In this document: positions 57,084 through 64,000 of the stretch, one piece after another
Numbering within the stretch: the stretch's first letter is position 1
Layout: each line of letters starts with the position of its first letter
Origin: Pseudomonas sp. MWU13-2105
GTDB taxonomy: Bacteria; Pseudomonadota; Gammaproteobacteria; Pseudomonadales; Pseudomonadaceae
Direction of reading: 5' to 3'
NCBI RefSeq assembly: GCF_023242315.1
Contig: NZ_JALLIY010000002.1
Span: forward strand, 248,001-312,000
DNA length: 64,000 bases
Position numbers and translations under genes: made by a program
Notes under the pieces: generated by a model
Databases searched by the model: none
Seen by the model: only the letters and a program-made list of their open reading frames with translations
What the model was told of the DNA's origin: nothing

Positions 57084-58061
57084 ATGAGCCCAGCCGAACT
57101 GCACGCCGACAGCATCGTTATCGACGGGCTGATCATTGCCAAGTGGAACCGCGAACTGTTCGAGGACATGCGCAAAGGTGGCTTGACCGCCGCCAACTGC
57201 ACCGTGTCGGTGTGGGAGGGCTTCCAGGCCACCGTCAACAGCATCGCCTCGAGCCAGAAGCTGATCCGCGAGAACAGCGACCTGGTGATGCCGGTGCGTA
57301 CCACCGCCGACATTCGCAAGGCCAAGGAGCTGGGCAAGACCGGCATCCTCTTCGGTTTCCAGAATGCCCACGCCTTCGAAGACCAGATCGGCTATGTCGA
57401 GATCTTCAAGCAACTGGGCGTCGGTATCGTGCAGATGTGCTACAACACCCAGAACCTGGTGGGCACCGGCTGCTACGAGCGTGATGGCGGCCTGTCGGGC
57501 TTCGGTCGCGAGATCGTCGCCGAGATGAACCGGGTCGGCATCATGTGCGATCTGTCCCACGTCGGCTCCAAGACCAGCGAAGAAGTCATCCTCGAATCGA
57601 AGAAGCCGGTGACCTACTCCCACTGCCTGCCTTCGGGTCTGAAAGAGCATCCGCGCAACAAGTCCGATGCCGAACTGAAGTTCATTGCCGACCATGGTGG
57701 TTTTGTCGGCGTGACCATGTTCGCGCCGTTCCTGGCCAAGGGCATCGATTCGACCATCGACGACTACGCCGAGGCCATCGAGTACGTGATGAACATCGTC
57801 GGCGAAGACGCCATCGGTATCGGCACCGACTTCACCCAGGGCCACGGCCAGGACTTCTTCGAATACCTGACCCACGACAAGGGCTATGCCCGTCGCCTGA
57901 CCAGCTTCGGCAAGATCATCAACCCGCTGGGCATCCGCACCGTGGGCGAGTTCCCCAACCTCACCGAGACCCTGCTCAAGCGCGGTCACCCCGAGCGCGT
58001 GGTGCGCAAGATCATGGGCGAAAACTGGGTCACCGTCCTCAAGGACGTCTGGGGCGAATAA
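57084..58061 (+). CDS. Membrane dipeptidase (M19)-like protein of the dgc operon
   Basis: A 325-residue protein of the renal dipeptidase (M19) superfamily. The C-terminal metal and structural segments DLSHVGSKTSEEVI, TYSHC and GIGTDFTQGHGQDFF are present. The N-terminal DGHxD motif and the bridging-glutamate segment are replaced (IDGLIIAKWN and LFGFQNAHAFE), so the metal site differs from classical dipeptidases. It is the first gene of the dgc operon, with AGGGGA before the ATG at 57084. A role in dimethylglycine or betaine metabolism is inferred from position. Confidence 0.85.
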   Translation: MSPAELHADSIVIDGLIIAKWNRELFEDMRKGGLTAANCTVSVWEGFQATVNSIASSQKLIRENSDLVMPVRTTADIRKAKELGKTGILFGFQNAHAFEDQIGYVEIFKQLGVGIVQMCYNTQNLVGTGCYERDGGLSGFGREIVAEMNRVGIMCDLSHVGSKTSEEVILESKKPVTYSHCLPSGLKEHPRNKSDAELKFIADHGGFVGVTMFAPFLAKGIDSTIDDYAEAIEYVMNIVGEDAIGIGTDFTQGHGQDFFEYLTHDKGYARRLTSFGKIINPLGIRTVGEFPNLTETLLKRGHPERVVRKIMGENWVTVLKDVWGE

Positions 58062-58156
58062 CGCCGCGGTCTTTTCCCAACTGACACACACCCTGCGCGC
58101 CGGTCGCGCAGGGTGTAAGCGGCCAGCCGCGATCAACGAATTCTGGAGTGTTACCC

Positions 58157-58687
58157 ATGGCTAAAATCGCCCCGCAACTGCCTATCGAAGTCGACAGCGA
58201 AACCGGTGTCTGGACTTCCGACGCCCTGCCGATGCTCTACGTGCCGCGGCACTTCTTCGTCAACAACCATATGGGTATCGAAGAAGTCCTGGGCGCCGAG
58301 GCCTACGCCGAGATCCTCTACAAGGCCGGCTACAAGTCCGCCTGGCACTGGTGTGAAAAAGAAGCCGAATGCCATGGCCTGGAAGGCGTCGCGGTGTTCG
58401 AGCACTACATGAAGCGCCTGTCGCAACGCGGCTGGGGCCTGTTCAAGATCCAGGACATCGACCTCGACAAAGGCACCGCCAGCGTCAAGCTCGAACACTC
58501 GGCCTTCGTCTACGTCTACGGCAAGGTCGGGCGCAAGGTCGACTATATGTTCACCGGCTGGTTCGCCGGCGCCATGGACCAGATCCTGGCCGCCCGTGGC
58601 AGCGCGATCCGCACCGTTGCCGAGCAGGTCTACGGTGGTTCCGAAGAAGGTCACGACGATGGCCTGTTCACTGTCAAGCCGTTGTAA
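58157..58687 (+). CDS. DUF5943 protein of the dgc operon
   Basis: A 176-residue cytoplasmic protein that lies between the dipeptidase-like gene and dgcA, as in other pseudomonads (recalled). It begins MAKIAPQLPIEVDSETGVW. A WHWCEKEAECHG motif near residues 61-72 and a later FVYVYGKVGRKVDYMFTGWFAGA resemble small-molecule-binding V4R-type domains. Function is unknown; context suggests a helper or sensor in demethylation. The ATG at 58157 gives the conserved start. Confidence 0.75.
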   Translation: MAKIAPQLPIEVDSETGVWTSDALPMLYVPRHFFVNNHMGIEEVLGAEAYAEILYKAGYKSAWHWCEKEAECHGLEGVAVFEHYMKRLSQRGWGLFKIQDIDLDKGTASVKLEHSAFVYVYGKVGRKVDYMFTGWFAGAMDQILAARGSAIRTVAEQVYGGSEEGHDDGLFTVKPL

Positions 58688-58702
58688 GTCGAGGATCGCA
58701 TT

Positions 58703-60763
58703 ATGGCTTTCGAAGCTATGTTCCAGCCGATCCAGATCGGCAAACTGACCATCCGCAACCGCGTGCTCAGTACCGCCCACGCCGAGGTCTATGCCACCGA
58801 CGGCGGGATGACCACCGAACGTTATATCCGTTATTACGAAGAGAAGGCCAAGGGCGGTATCGGCCTGGCGATCTGCGGCGGTTCGTCCGTGGTGGCGATC
58901 GACAGCCCGCAGGAATGGTGGAGCTCGGTGAACCTGTCCACCGACCGCATCATCCCGCACTTCCAGAACCTGGCCGACGCCATGCACAAGCATGGCGCCA
59001 AGATCATGATCCAGATTACCCACATGGGGCGTCGCTCGCGCTGGGACGGTTTCAACTGGCCGACCCTGATGTCGCCCTCGGGCGTGCGTGAGCCGGTGCA
59101 CCGTGCCACCTGCAAGACCATCGAGCCGGAAGAGATCTGGCGGGTGATCGGCAACTACGCCCAGGCCGCGCGCCGGGCCAAGGAAGGGGGCCTTGACGGC
59201 GTCGAACTGTCCGCCGTGCACCAGCATATGATCGACCAGTTCTGGAGCCCGCGGGTCAACAAGCGCACCGACGAATGGGGCGGTACCTTCGAAGGCCGGA
59301 TGAAGTTCGGCCTGGAAGTGCTCAAGGCCGTGCGCAAGGAAGTCGGCGACGACTTCTGTGTCGGCATGCGCATCTGCGGTGACGAATTCCACCCGGATGG
59401 CCTGTCCCACGAGGACATGAAGCAGATCGCCAAGTATTACGACGACACCGGCATGCTCGATTTCCTCGGCGTGGTCGGCTCGGGGTGCGACACCCACAAC
59501 ACCCTGGCCAACGTGATCCCGAACATGAGCTTCCCGCCGGAGCCGTTCCTGCACTTGGCGGCCGGGATCAAGGAAGTGGTCAAGGTTCCGGTGCTGCACG
59601 CGCAGAACATCAAGGATCCGAACCAGGCTACCCGCATCCTTGAAGGCGGTTATGTCGACATGGTCGGTATGACCCGCGCACATATCGCCGACCCGCACCT
59701 GATCGCCAAGATCAAGATGGGCCAGATCGACCAGATCAAGCAATGCGTCGGCGCCAACTACTGCATCGACCGCCAGTACCAGGGTCTGGACGTGCTCTGC
59801 ATCCAGAACGCCGCGACCTCCCGTGAATATATGGGCGTGCCGCACATCATCGAGAAATCCACCGGGATCAAGCGCAAGGTGGTGATCGTCGGGGCCGGTC
59901 CTGCCGGGATGGAGGCCGCTCGCGTGGCCGCCGAACGTGGGCACGACGTGACCCTGTTCGAGAAGAAAGACGCTATCGGTGGGCAGATCACCACGGCCTC
60001 GAAAGCGCCGCAACGTGACCAGATCGCCGGTATTACCCGCTGGTTCCAGCTGGAGCTGGCACGCCTGAAGGTCGACCTGCGCCTGGGCACCGCCGCCGAT
60101 GCGGCGACCATCCTCGACCTGCGCCCGGATATCGTGGTGCTGGCCGTGGGTGGGCATCCGAACCTGGAGCAGAATGAACACTGGGGCGCCGCCGAAGGGC
60201 TGGTGGTCAGCAGTTGGGACGTGCTCGATGGCAAGGTCGCACCGGGCAAGAACGTGCTGGTCTACGACACCATCTGCGAATTCACTGGTATGTCGGTGGC
60301 CGACTTCCTCGCCGACAAGGGCAGCCAGGTGGAAATCGTCACCGACGATATCAAGCCGGGCGTGGCGATTGGCGGTACGTCGTTCCCGACTTACTACCGC
60401 AGCATGTACCCGAAAGAAGTGATCATGACCGGCGATATGATGCTGGAAAAGGTCTATCGCGAGGGCGACAAGCTGGTGGCGGTGCTGGAGAACGAATACA
60501 CCGGCGCCAAGGAAGAGCGGGTAGTCGACCAGGTAGTGGTGGAGAACGGCGTGCGTCCGGATGAGGAAATCTACTACGGGCTCAAGGAAGGTTCGCGCAA
60601 CAAGGGCCAGATCGATGTCGAAGCCCTGTTTGCGATCAAGCCGCAGCCTTCGCTGAGCGAGGCGGGTGATGGCTACCTGCTGTTCCGCATCGGCGACTGT
60701 GTGGCCCAGCGCAACACGCACGCGGCGATCTATGACGCGCTGCGTCTGTGCAAGGATTTCTAA
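58703..60763 (+). CDS. dgcA: Dimethylglycine demethylation protein DgcA
   Basis: DgcA with DgcB demethylates N,N-dimethylglycine to sarcosine. The 686-residue protein resembles trimethylamine dehydrogenase and 2,4-dienoyl-CoA reductase. It has an OYE-like FMN TIM barrel (about 1-370, with ITHMGRRSRWDGFNWP and WSPRVNKRTDEWGG), a cysteine cluster at 348-366 and a Rossmann domain (KVVIVGAGPAGMEAARVAA from about 392). One cluster cysteine position is Ala351. It follows the DUF5943 gene by 15 bases and precedes dgcB. Confidence 0.94.
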   Translation: MAFEAMFQPIQIGKLTIRNRVLSTAHAEVYATDGGMTTERYIRYYEEKAKGGIGLAICGGSSVVAIDSPQEWWSSVNLSTDRIIPHFQNLADAMHKHGAKIMIQITHMGRRSRWDGFNWPTLMSPSGVREPVHRATCKTIEPEEIWRVIGNYAQAARRAKEGGLDGVELSAVHQHMIDQFWSPRVNKRTDEWGGTFEGRMKFGLEVLKAVRKEVGDDFCVGMRICGDEFHPDGLSHEDMKQIAKYYDDTGMLDFLGVVGSGCDTHNTLANVIPNMSFPPEPFLHLAAGIKEVVKVPVLHAQNIKDPNQATRILEGGYVDMVGMTRAHIADPHLIAKIKMGQIDQIKQCVGANYCIDRQYQGLDVLCIQNAATSREYMGVPHIIEKSTGIKRKVVIVGAGPAGMEAARVAAERGHDVTLFEKKDAIGGQITTASKAPQRDQIAGITRWFQLELARLKVDLRLGTAADAATILDLRPDIVVLAVGGHPNLEQNEHWGAAEGLVVSSWDVLDGKVAPGKNVLVYDTICEFTGMSVADFLADKGSQVEIVTDDIKPGVAIGGTSFPTYYRSMYPKEVIMTGDMMLEKVYREGDKLVAVLENEYTGAKEERVVDQVVVENGVRPDEEIYYGLKEGSRNKGQIDVEALFAIKPQPSLSEAGDGYLLFRIGDCVAQRNTHAAIYDALRLCKDF

Positions 60764-60790
60764 CGGCATCACCGTGGCGAGGGGCTTGTT

Positions 60791-60921
60791 GTGGCGAGGG
60801 GGCTTGCCCCCGTTCGGCTGCGAAGCAGTCGCAAAGTCTGCTACCTGGGTCTACCTGATAGACCGAGGTAGCCGGTTTTAGGGCCGCTTCGCAGCCCAGC
60901 GCGGGCAAGCCCGCTCGCCAC
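60791..60921. repeat. REPIN copy 5 (131 bp), between dgcA and dgcB
   Basis: Starts GTGGCGAGGGGGCTTGCCCC and ends GCGCGGGCAAGCCCGCTCGC-CAC, with the family's inner hairpin and spacer. It lies within the dgc operon, so it is transcribed. Confidence 0.9.
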
Positions 60922-60992
60922 AAGTAGGTGCATGCTCTTCACCTGCATGCATATGGCCCCTTGCGAAACCCGAGGTCTTTGGGAGCTGCACC

Positions 60993-62936
60993 ATGTTGAA
61001 CACCCTTCTTCCCATCCTGCTGTTTGCTGCCCTGGGCCTTGGCGTCCTCGGCGCATTGCGGCGGGTAGCCATGTGGCGTCGCGGCCGACCGGCGAAAGTC
61101 GATCTGCTCGGCGGCCTTTTCGCCATGCCCAAGCGCTATATGGTCGACCTGCACCATGTGGTGGCGCGGGACAAATACATCGCCAACACCCACGTCGCCA
61201 CGGCCGGCGGCGCGGTGGCGTCGATCGTGCTGGCGATCCTGGTGCACGGCTTCGGCCTGCATAACCAGATCCTCGGCTATGCCTTGCTGCTGATGTCGGC
61301 GCTGATGTTTGTCGGCGCGATCTTCGTTTATCTGCGCCGTCGCAACCCGCCGAGCCGTCTGTCGAAAGGCCCGTGGATGCGCCTGCCGAAAAGCCTGTTG
61401 GCATTCTCGGCGTCGTTCTTCCTGGTGACCCTACCGGTGGCCGGTATCCTGCCGGAAGACTTCGGTGGCTGGGTCATGGCCGTGATTCTCGGCATCGGTG
61501 TGCTATGGGGCGTATCGGAGCTGTTCTTCGGCATGACCTGGGGCGGCCCGATGAAGCATGCCTTCGCCGGTGCCCTGCACCTGGCCTGGCACCGTCGCGC
61601 CGAACGCTTCGGCGGCGGCCGTTCCACCGGCCTCAAGCCGCTGGACCTGAGCGATCCGAAAGCACCGCTGGGGGTGGAGAAACCCAAGGACTTCACCTGG
61701 AACCAACTGCTGGGCTTCGACGCCTGCGTGCAGTGCGGTAAATGTGAAGCCGCCTGCCCGGCGTTCGCCGCCGGCCAGCCGCTGAACCCGAAAAAACTGA
61801 TCCAGGACATGGTGGTCGGCCTGGCCGGCGGCACTGATGCGAGTTTCGCCGGCAGCCCGTATCCAGGCAAAACCATCGGCGAGCATTCCGGCAATCCGCA
61901 CCAGCCGATCGTCAACGGCCTGGTGGACGCCGAGACCCTGTGGTCCTGCACCACCTGCCGCGCCTGCGTCGAGGAATGCCCGATGATGATCGAGCACGTC
62001 GATGCGATCGTCGATATGCGTCGTCACCTGACCCTGGAAAAAGGCGCCACCCCGAACAAGGGCGCCGAAGTCCTGGAAAACCTGATCGCCACCGACAACC
62101 CCGGCGGTTTCGCTCCGGGTGGGCGGATGAACTGGGCGGCGGACCTGAACCTCAATCTGCTCGGCGAGAAGAAAACCACCGACGTGCTGTTCTGGGTCGG
62201 TGACGGTGCCTTCGACATGCGCAACCAGCGCACCCTGCGGGCTTTCGTCAAAGTACTGAAGGCGGCCAAGGTCGACTTCGCGGTACTCGGCCTGGAAGAG
62301 CGCGACAGTGGCGACGTGGCCCGGCGCCTGGGCGACGAGGCGACCTTCCAACTGTTGGCCAAGCGCAATATCCAGACCCTGGCCAAGTACAGCTTCAAGC
62401 GCATCGTCACCTGCGACCCGCACAGTTTCCATGTACTGAAAAACGAATACGGTGCTTTTGGCGGCAACTATCAGGTGCAGCATCACAGCACTTATATGGC
62501 CGAGCTGATCGGTGCCGGTGCCTTGAACCTCGGGCAGCACAAAGGCAACAGCGTGACCTATCACGATCCGTGCTACCTCGGTCGCTACAACGGCGAGTAT
62601 GAAGCACCGCGTGACGTGCTGCGCGCCCTGGGGATCGAGGTCAAGGAAATGCAGCGTTCCGGTTTCCGTTCCCGTTGCTGCGGCGGTGGTGGCGGCGCGC
62701 CGATCACCGATATTCCCGGCAAACAGCGGATTCCCGACATGCGCATGGACGACATTCGCGAAACCGGCGCCGAACTGGTGGCCGTCGGTTGCCCGCAATG
62801 CACGGCGATGCTCGAAGGCGTGGTCGAACCGCGCCCCTTGATCAAGGACCTGGCCGAACTGGTCGCCGACGCCCTGCTTGAAGAGGCGGCGCCAAGCAAA
62901 CCAGCCCCCAAGCGTGAACCCGCGGAGGTGCACTGA
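60993..62936 (+). CDS. dgcB: Dimethylglycine demethylation protein DgcB
   Basis: DgcB is the membrane-bound iron-sulphur partner of DgcA, passing electrons onward. The 647-residue protein starts with a membrane segment and further helices (residues about 5-175). It has two ferredoxin motifs, CVQCGKCEAACP (about 248-259) and CTTCRACVEECP (about 318-329). Two CCG-type domains follow (YHDPCYLGRYN and RSRCCGGGGGAP ... GCPQC), like heterodisulphide reductase or GlpC subunits. TGGGAG precedes the start. Its stop overlaps the next start by one base. Confidence 0.93.
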   Translation: MLNTLLPILLFAALGLGVLGALRRVAMWRRGRPAKVDLLGGLFAMPKRYMVDLHHVVARDKYIANTHVATAGGAVASIVLAILVHGFGLHNQILGYALLLMSALMFVGAIFVYLRRRNPPSRLSKGPWMRLPKSLLAFSASFFLVTLPVAGILPEDFGGWVMAVILGIGVLWGVSELFFGMTWGGPMKHAFAGALHLAWHRRAERFGGGRSTGLKPLDLSDPKAPLGVEKPKDFTWNQLLGFDACVQCGKCEAACPAFAAGQPLNPKKLIQDMVVGLAGGTDASFAGSPYPGKTIGEHSGNPHQPIVNGLVDAETLWSCTTCRACVEECPMMIEHVDAIVDMRRHLTLEKGATPNKGAEVLENLIATDNPGGFAPGGRMNWAADLNLNLLGEKKTTDVLFWVGDGAFDMRNQRTLRAFVKVLKAAKVDFAVLGLEERDSGDVARRLGDEATFQLLAKRNIQTLAKYSFKRIVTCDPHSFHVLKNEYGAFGGNYQVQHHSTYMAELIGAGALNLGQHKGNSVTYHDPCYLGRYNGEYEAPRDVLRALGIEVKEMQRSGFRSRCCGGGGGAPITDIPGKQRIPDMRMDDIRETGAELVAVGCPQCTAMLEGVVEPRPLIKDLAELVADALLEEAAPSKPAPKREPAEVH

Positions 62937-64000
62937 TGAGCGACATTATCCGCCGTGACCCTCGCGCCGAGTGGATCGCCCGTAACCGCCTGCACCCGTT
63001 GCACGCAGCCATGCAACCGCAGCAACAGAGCTGGATGGGACCTAACGGCCTTATCCGCAAGAATGTCCATGGCGTCGGTTTTATCGGCCCCAACGGCATC
63101 AAGCGCATCGACCGCAGCGGCGCCCAGCAGGGCGGCGCGACCAAGCGTTCGGCCAGCGTCGAGGCGCAGTTGCCGCTGCACCAGGTGCCGCAACCGGCGT
63201 TCTATATCAGTGTGGTGCCGGATATGGTCGGCGGTCGCCTGAGCAGTCACGACCGCGACCTGCTGGGCCTGGCCCGTCAGATGGCGGGCAAGGACGGAGC
63301 GGTGTTGGCCGTGGTCTTTGGCGAGCACAAGGAGTCCGCCTTCGAAACCGCCGGCGTCGACCGCCTGTTGGTGCTCGACGGCAATGAATTCAGCGGTTAT
63401 TCACCGGAACAACGGGTCCAGGGCCTGCGGGCTGTGGATAACCAGTTCAATCCGCGTCACTGGTTGCTGCCGGACAGCCGCAGCGGTGGTGGCGAGCTGG
63501 GTCGACGGTTTGCCGCCAGCCTGGGCGAACGCCCGGCCACGCGGGTCTGGCAGGTCAAGGGCGAGCAGTGCATCGGTCGCGCCGGTGCTGGCCTGCAGGA
63601 CTTGGCGCGGCCATTGGCGCGCTTGATCCTGGCCGCTGCCGAATGCGCCGAACCGGTCAGCGAAACCCGACATGAAGCCTTGCCCGTGGAGTTATCCACA
63701 AGCATCGCTCGCAGCCTGCCGCGGATCGAGGATCTTGGTGCGGTGGCGGTGGACCCGGGAGCGATTCCGATGGCCGAGGCCGAGTTTATTTTCTCCGGCG
63801 GCAATGGGGTCAAGGACTGGGCACTGTTCCACGAAACAGCGGCAGCCCTGGGCGCCACCGAAGGTGCTTCGCGGGTGGCGGTCGACGACGGCTTCATGAG
63901 CCGCGACCGTCAGGTCGGCGCCAGCGGCACCTGGGTCACCGCGCGGGTCTATGTGGCCGTGGGGATTTCCGGGGCGATCCAGCACCTGCAAGGCATCGGT
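62936..64000 (+). CDS. Electron transfer flavoprotein alpha subunit, dgc-linked (cut by window end)
   Basis: The gene starts at ATG 62936, overlapping the dgcB stop, and is open to the window end (355 codons read). The C-terminal part contains the ETF-alpha FAD segment DRQVGASGTWVTARVYVAVG followed by SGAIQHLQGI. The first about 95 residues are an arginine-rich extension (for example QSWMGPNGLIRKNVHGVGF) not found in ordinary ETF alpha. It would carry electrons from DgcAB to the quinone pool, with an ETF beta gene expected next. Confidence 0.9.
   Translation, partial: MSDIIRRDPRAEWIARNRLHPLHAAMQPQQQSWMGPNGLIRKNVHGVGFIGPNGIKRIDRSGAQQGGATKRSASVEAQLPLHQVPQPAFYISVVPDMVGGRLSSHDRDLLGLARQMAGKDGAVLAVVFGEHKESAFETAGVDRLLVLDGNEFSGYSPEQRVQGLRAVDNQFNPRHWLLPDSRSGGGELGRRFAASLGERPATRVWQVKGEQCIGRAGAGLQDLARPLARLILAAAECAEPVSETRHEALPVELSTSIARSLPRIEDLGAVAVDPGAIPMAEAEFIFSGGNGVKDWALFHETAAALGATEGASRVAVDDGFMSRDRQVGASGTWVTARVYVAVGISGAIQHLQGIG

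Noticed and set aside
58151..60772. An 873-residue open frame on the minus strand, opposite the DUF5943 gene and dgcA
   Set aside because: It is an antisense shadow of DgcA and its neighbour. It has no domain, no ribosome site, and a composition typical of shadow frames.

Overview
The window looks like a chromosomal segment of a fluorescent-group Pseudomonas. Evidence: high GC coding sequence, Pseudomonas-type REP/REPIN repeats throughout, the tkt-epd-pgk-fba order beside metK, and a choline/carnitine/dimethylglycine block whose gene order matches, as I remember it, the P. aeruginosa betA-to-dgcB region. No rRNA, tRNA, CRISPR array, prophage or complete insertion sequence was seen. The first and last genes are cut by the window edges.

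Positions 1-14.6 kb are mostly housekeeping: an MFS transporter fragment, a MAPEG protein, lytic transglycosylase MltA, a c'-type cytochrome lipoprotein, DNA ligase LigB between two small related secreted proteins, metK, an ArsR-methyltransferase fusion with a 22-bp palindrome upstream, and the sugar-phosphate genes tkt, epd, pgk and fba with two small lipoproteins inserted. Positions 14.6-18.8 kb are accessory: a REP-associated transposase (RAYT) between two REPINs, a small protein gene that appears frameshifted, an AT-rich ricin-type lectin gene and a PL7 alginate lyase gene without a signal peptide. Positions 18.9-35.7 kb are mixed: a REC-PAS-GGDEF-EAL protein, a YgjP-type metallopeptidase, an ElaA-type acetyltransferase, a periplasmic binding protein, a YccS-type membrane protein, a YhiN-type flavoprotein, DbpA, an MdtD-like transporter, a RhlA homologue without rhlB, a TldD/TldE-like pair and a RraA-family protein.

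Positions 36-64 kb are an almost continuous quaternary-amine catabolic region. choXWV imports choline, and BetA and BetB oxidise it to glycine betaine under BetI, whose palindromic operator is visible. The caiX-cdhC-cdhA-cdhB-bbox operon handles carnitine and gamma-butyrobetaine, with CdhR encoded divergently. The dipeptidase-like gene, the DUF5943 gene, dgcA, dgcB and the ETF alpha gene serve dimethylglycine demethylation. SdaB takes serine to pyruvate, and GbdR is the likely global activator. A small group between 53.9 and 56.8 kb interrupts the block: a DUF3010 protein, a RelE/XRE toxin-antitoxin pair, two membrane proteins and an LprI-like protein.

The most distinctive signals are these. 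Tandem GTCGY half-sites spaced exactly 21 bp occur upstream of three parts of the amine regulon. A solitary RhlA is present. Five near-identical 131-bp REPINs accompany one RAYT. A promoter-plus-terminator unit at about 47.3-47.5 kb has no ORF. DgcA lacks one expected Fe-S cysteine, and the dipeptidase-like protein lacks the canonical M19 metal-binding motifs.
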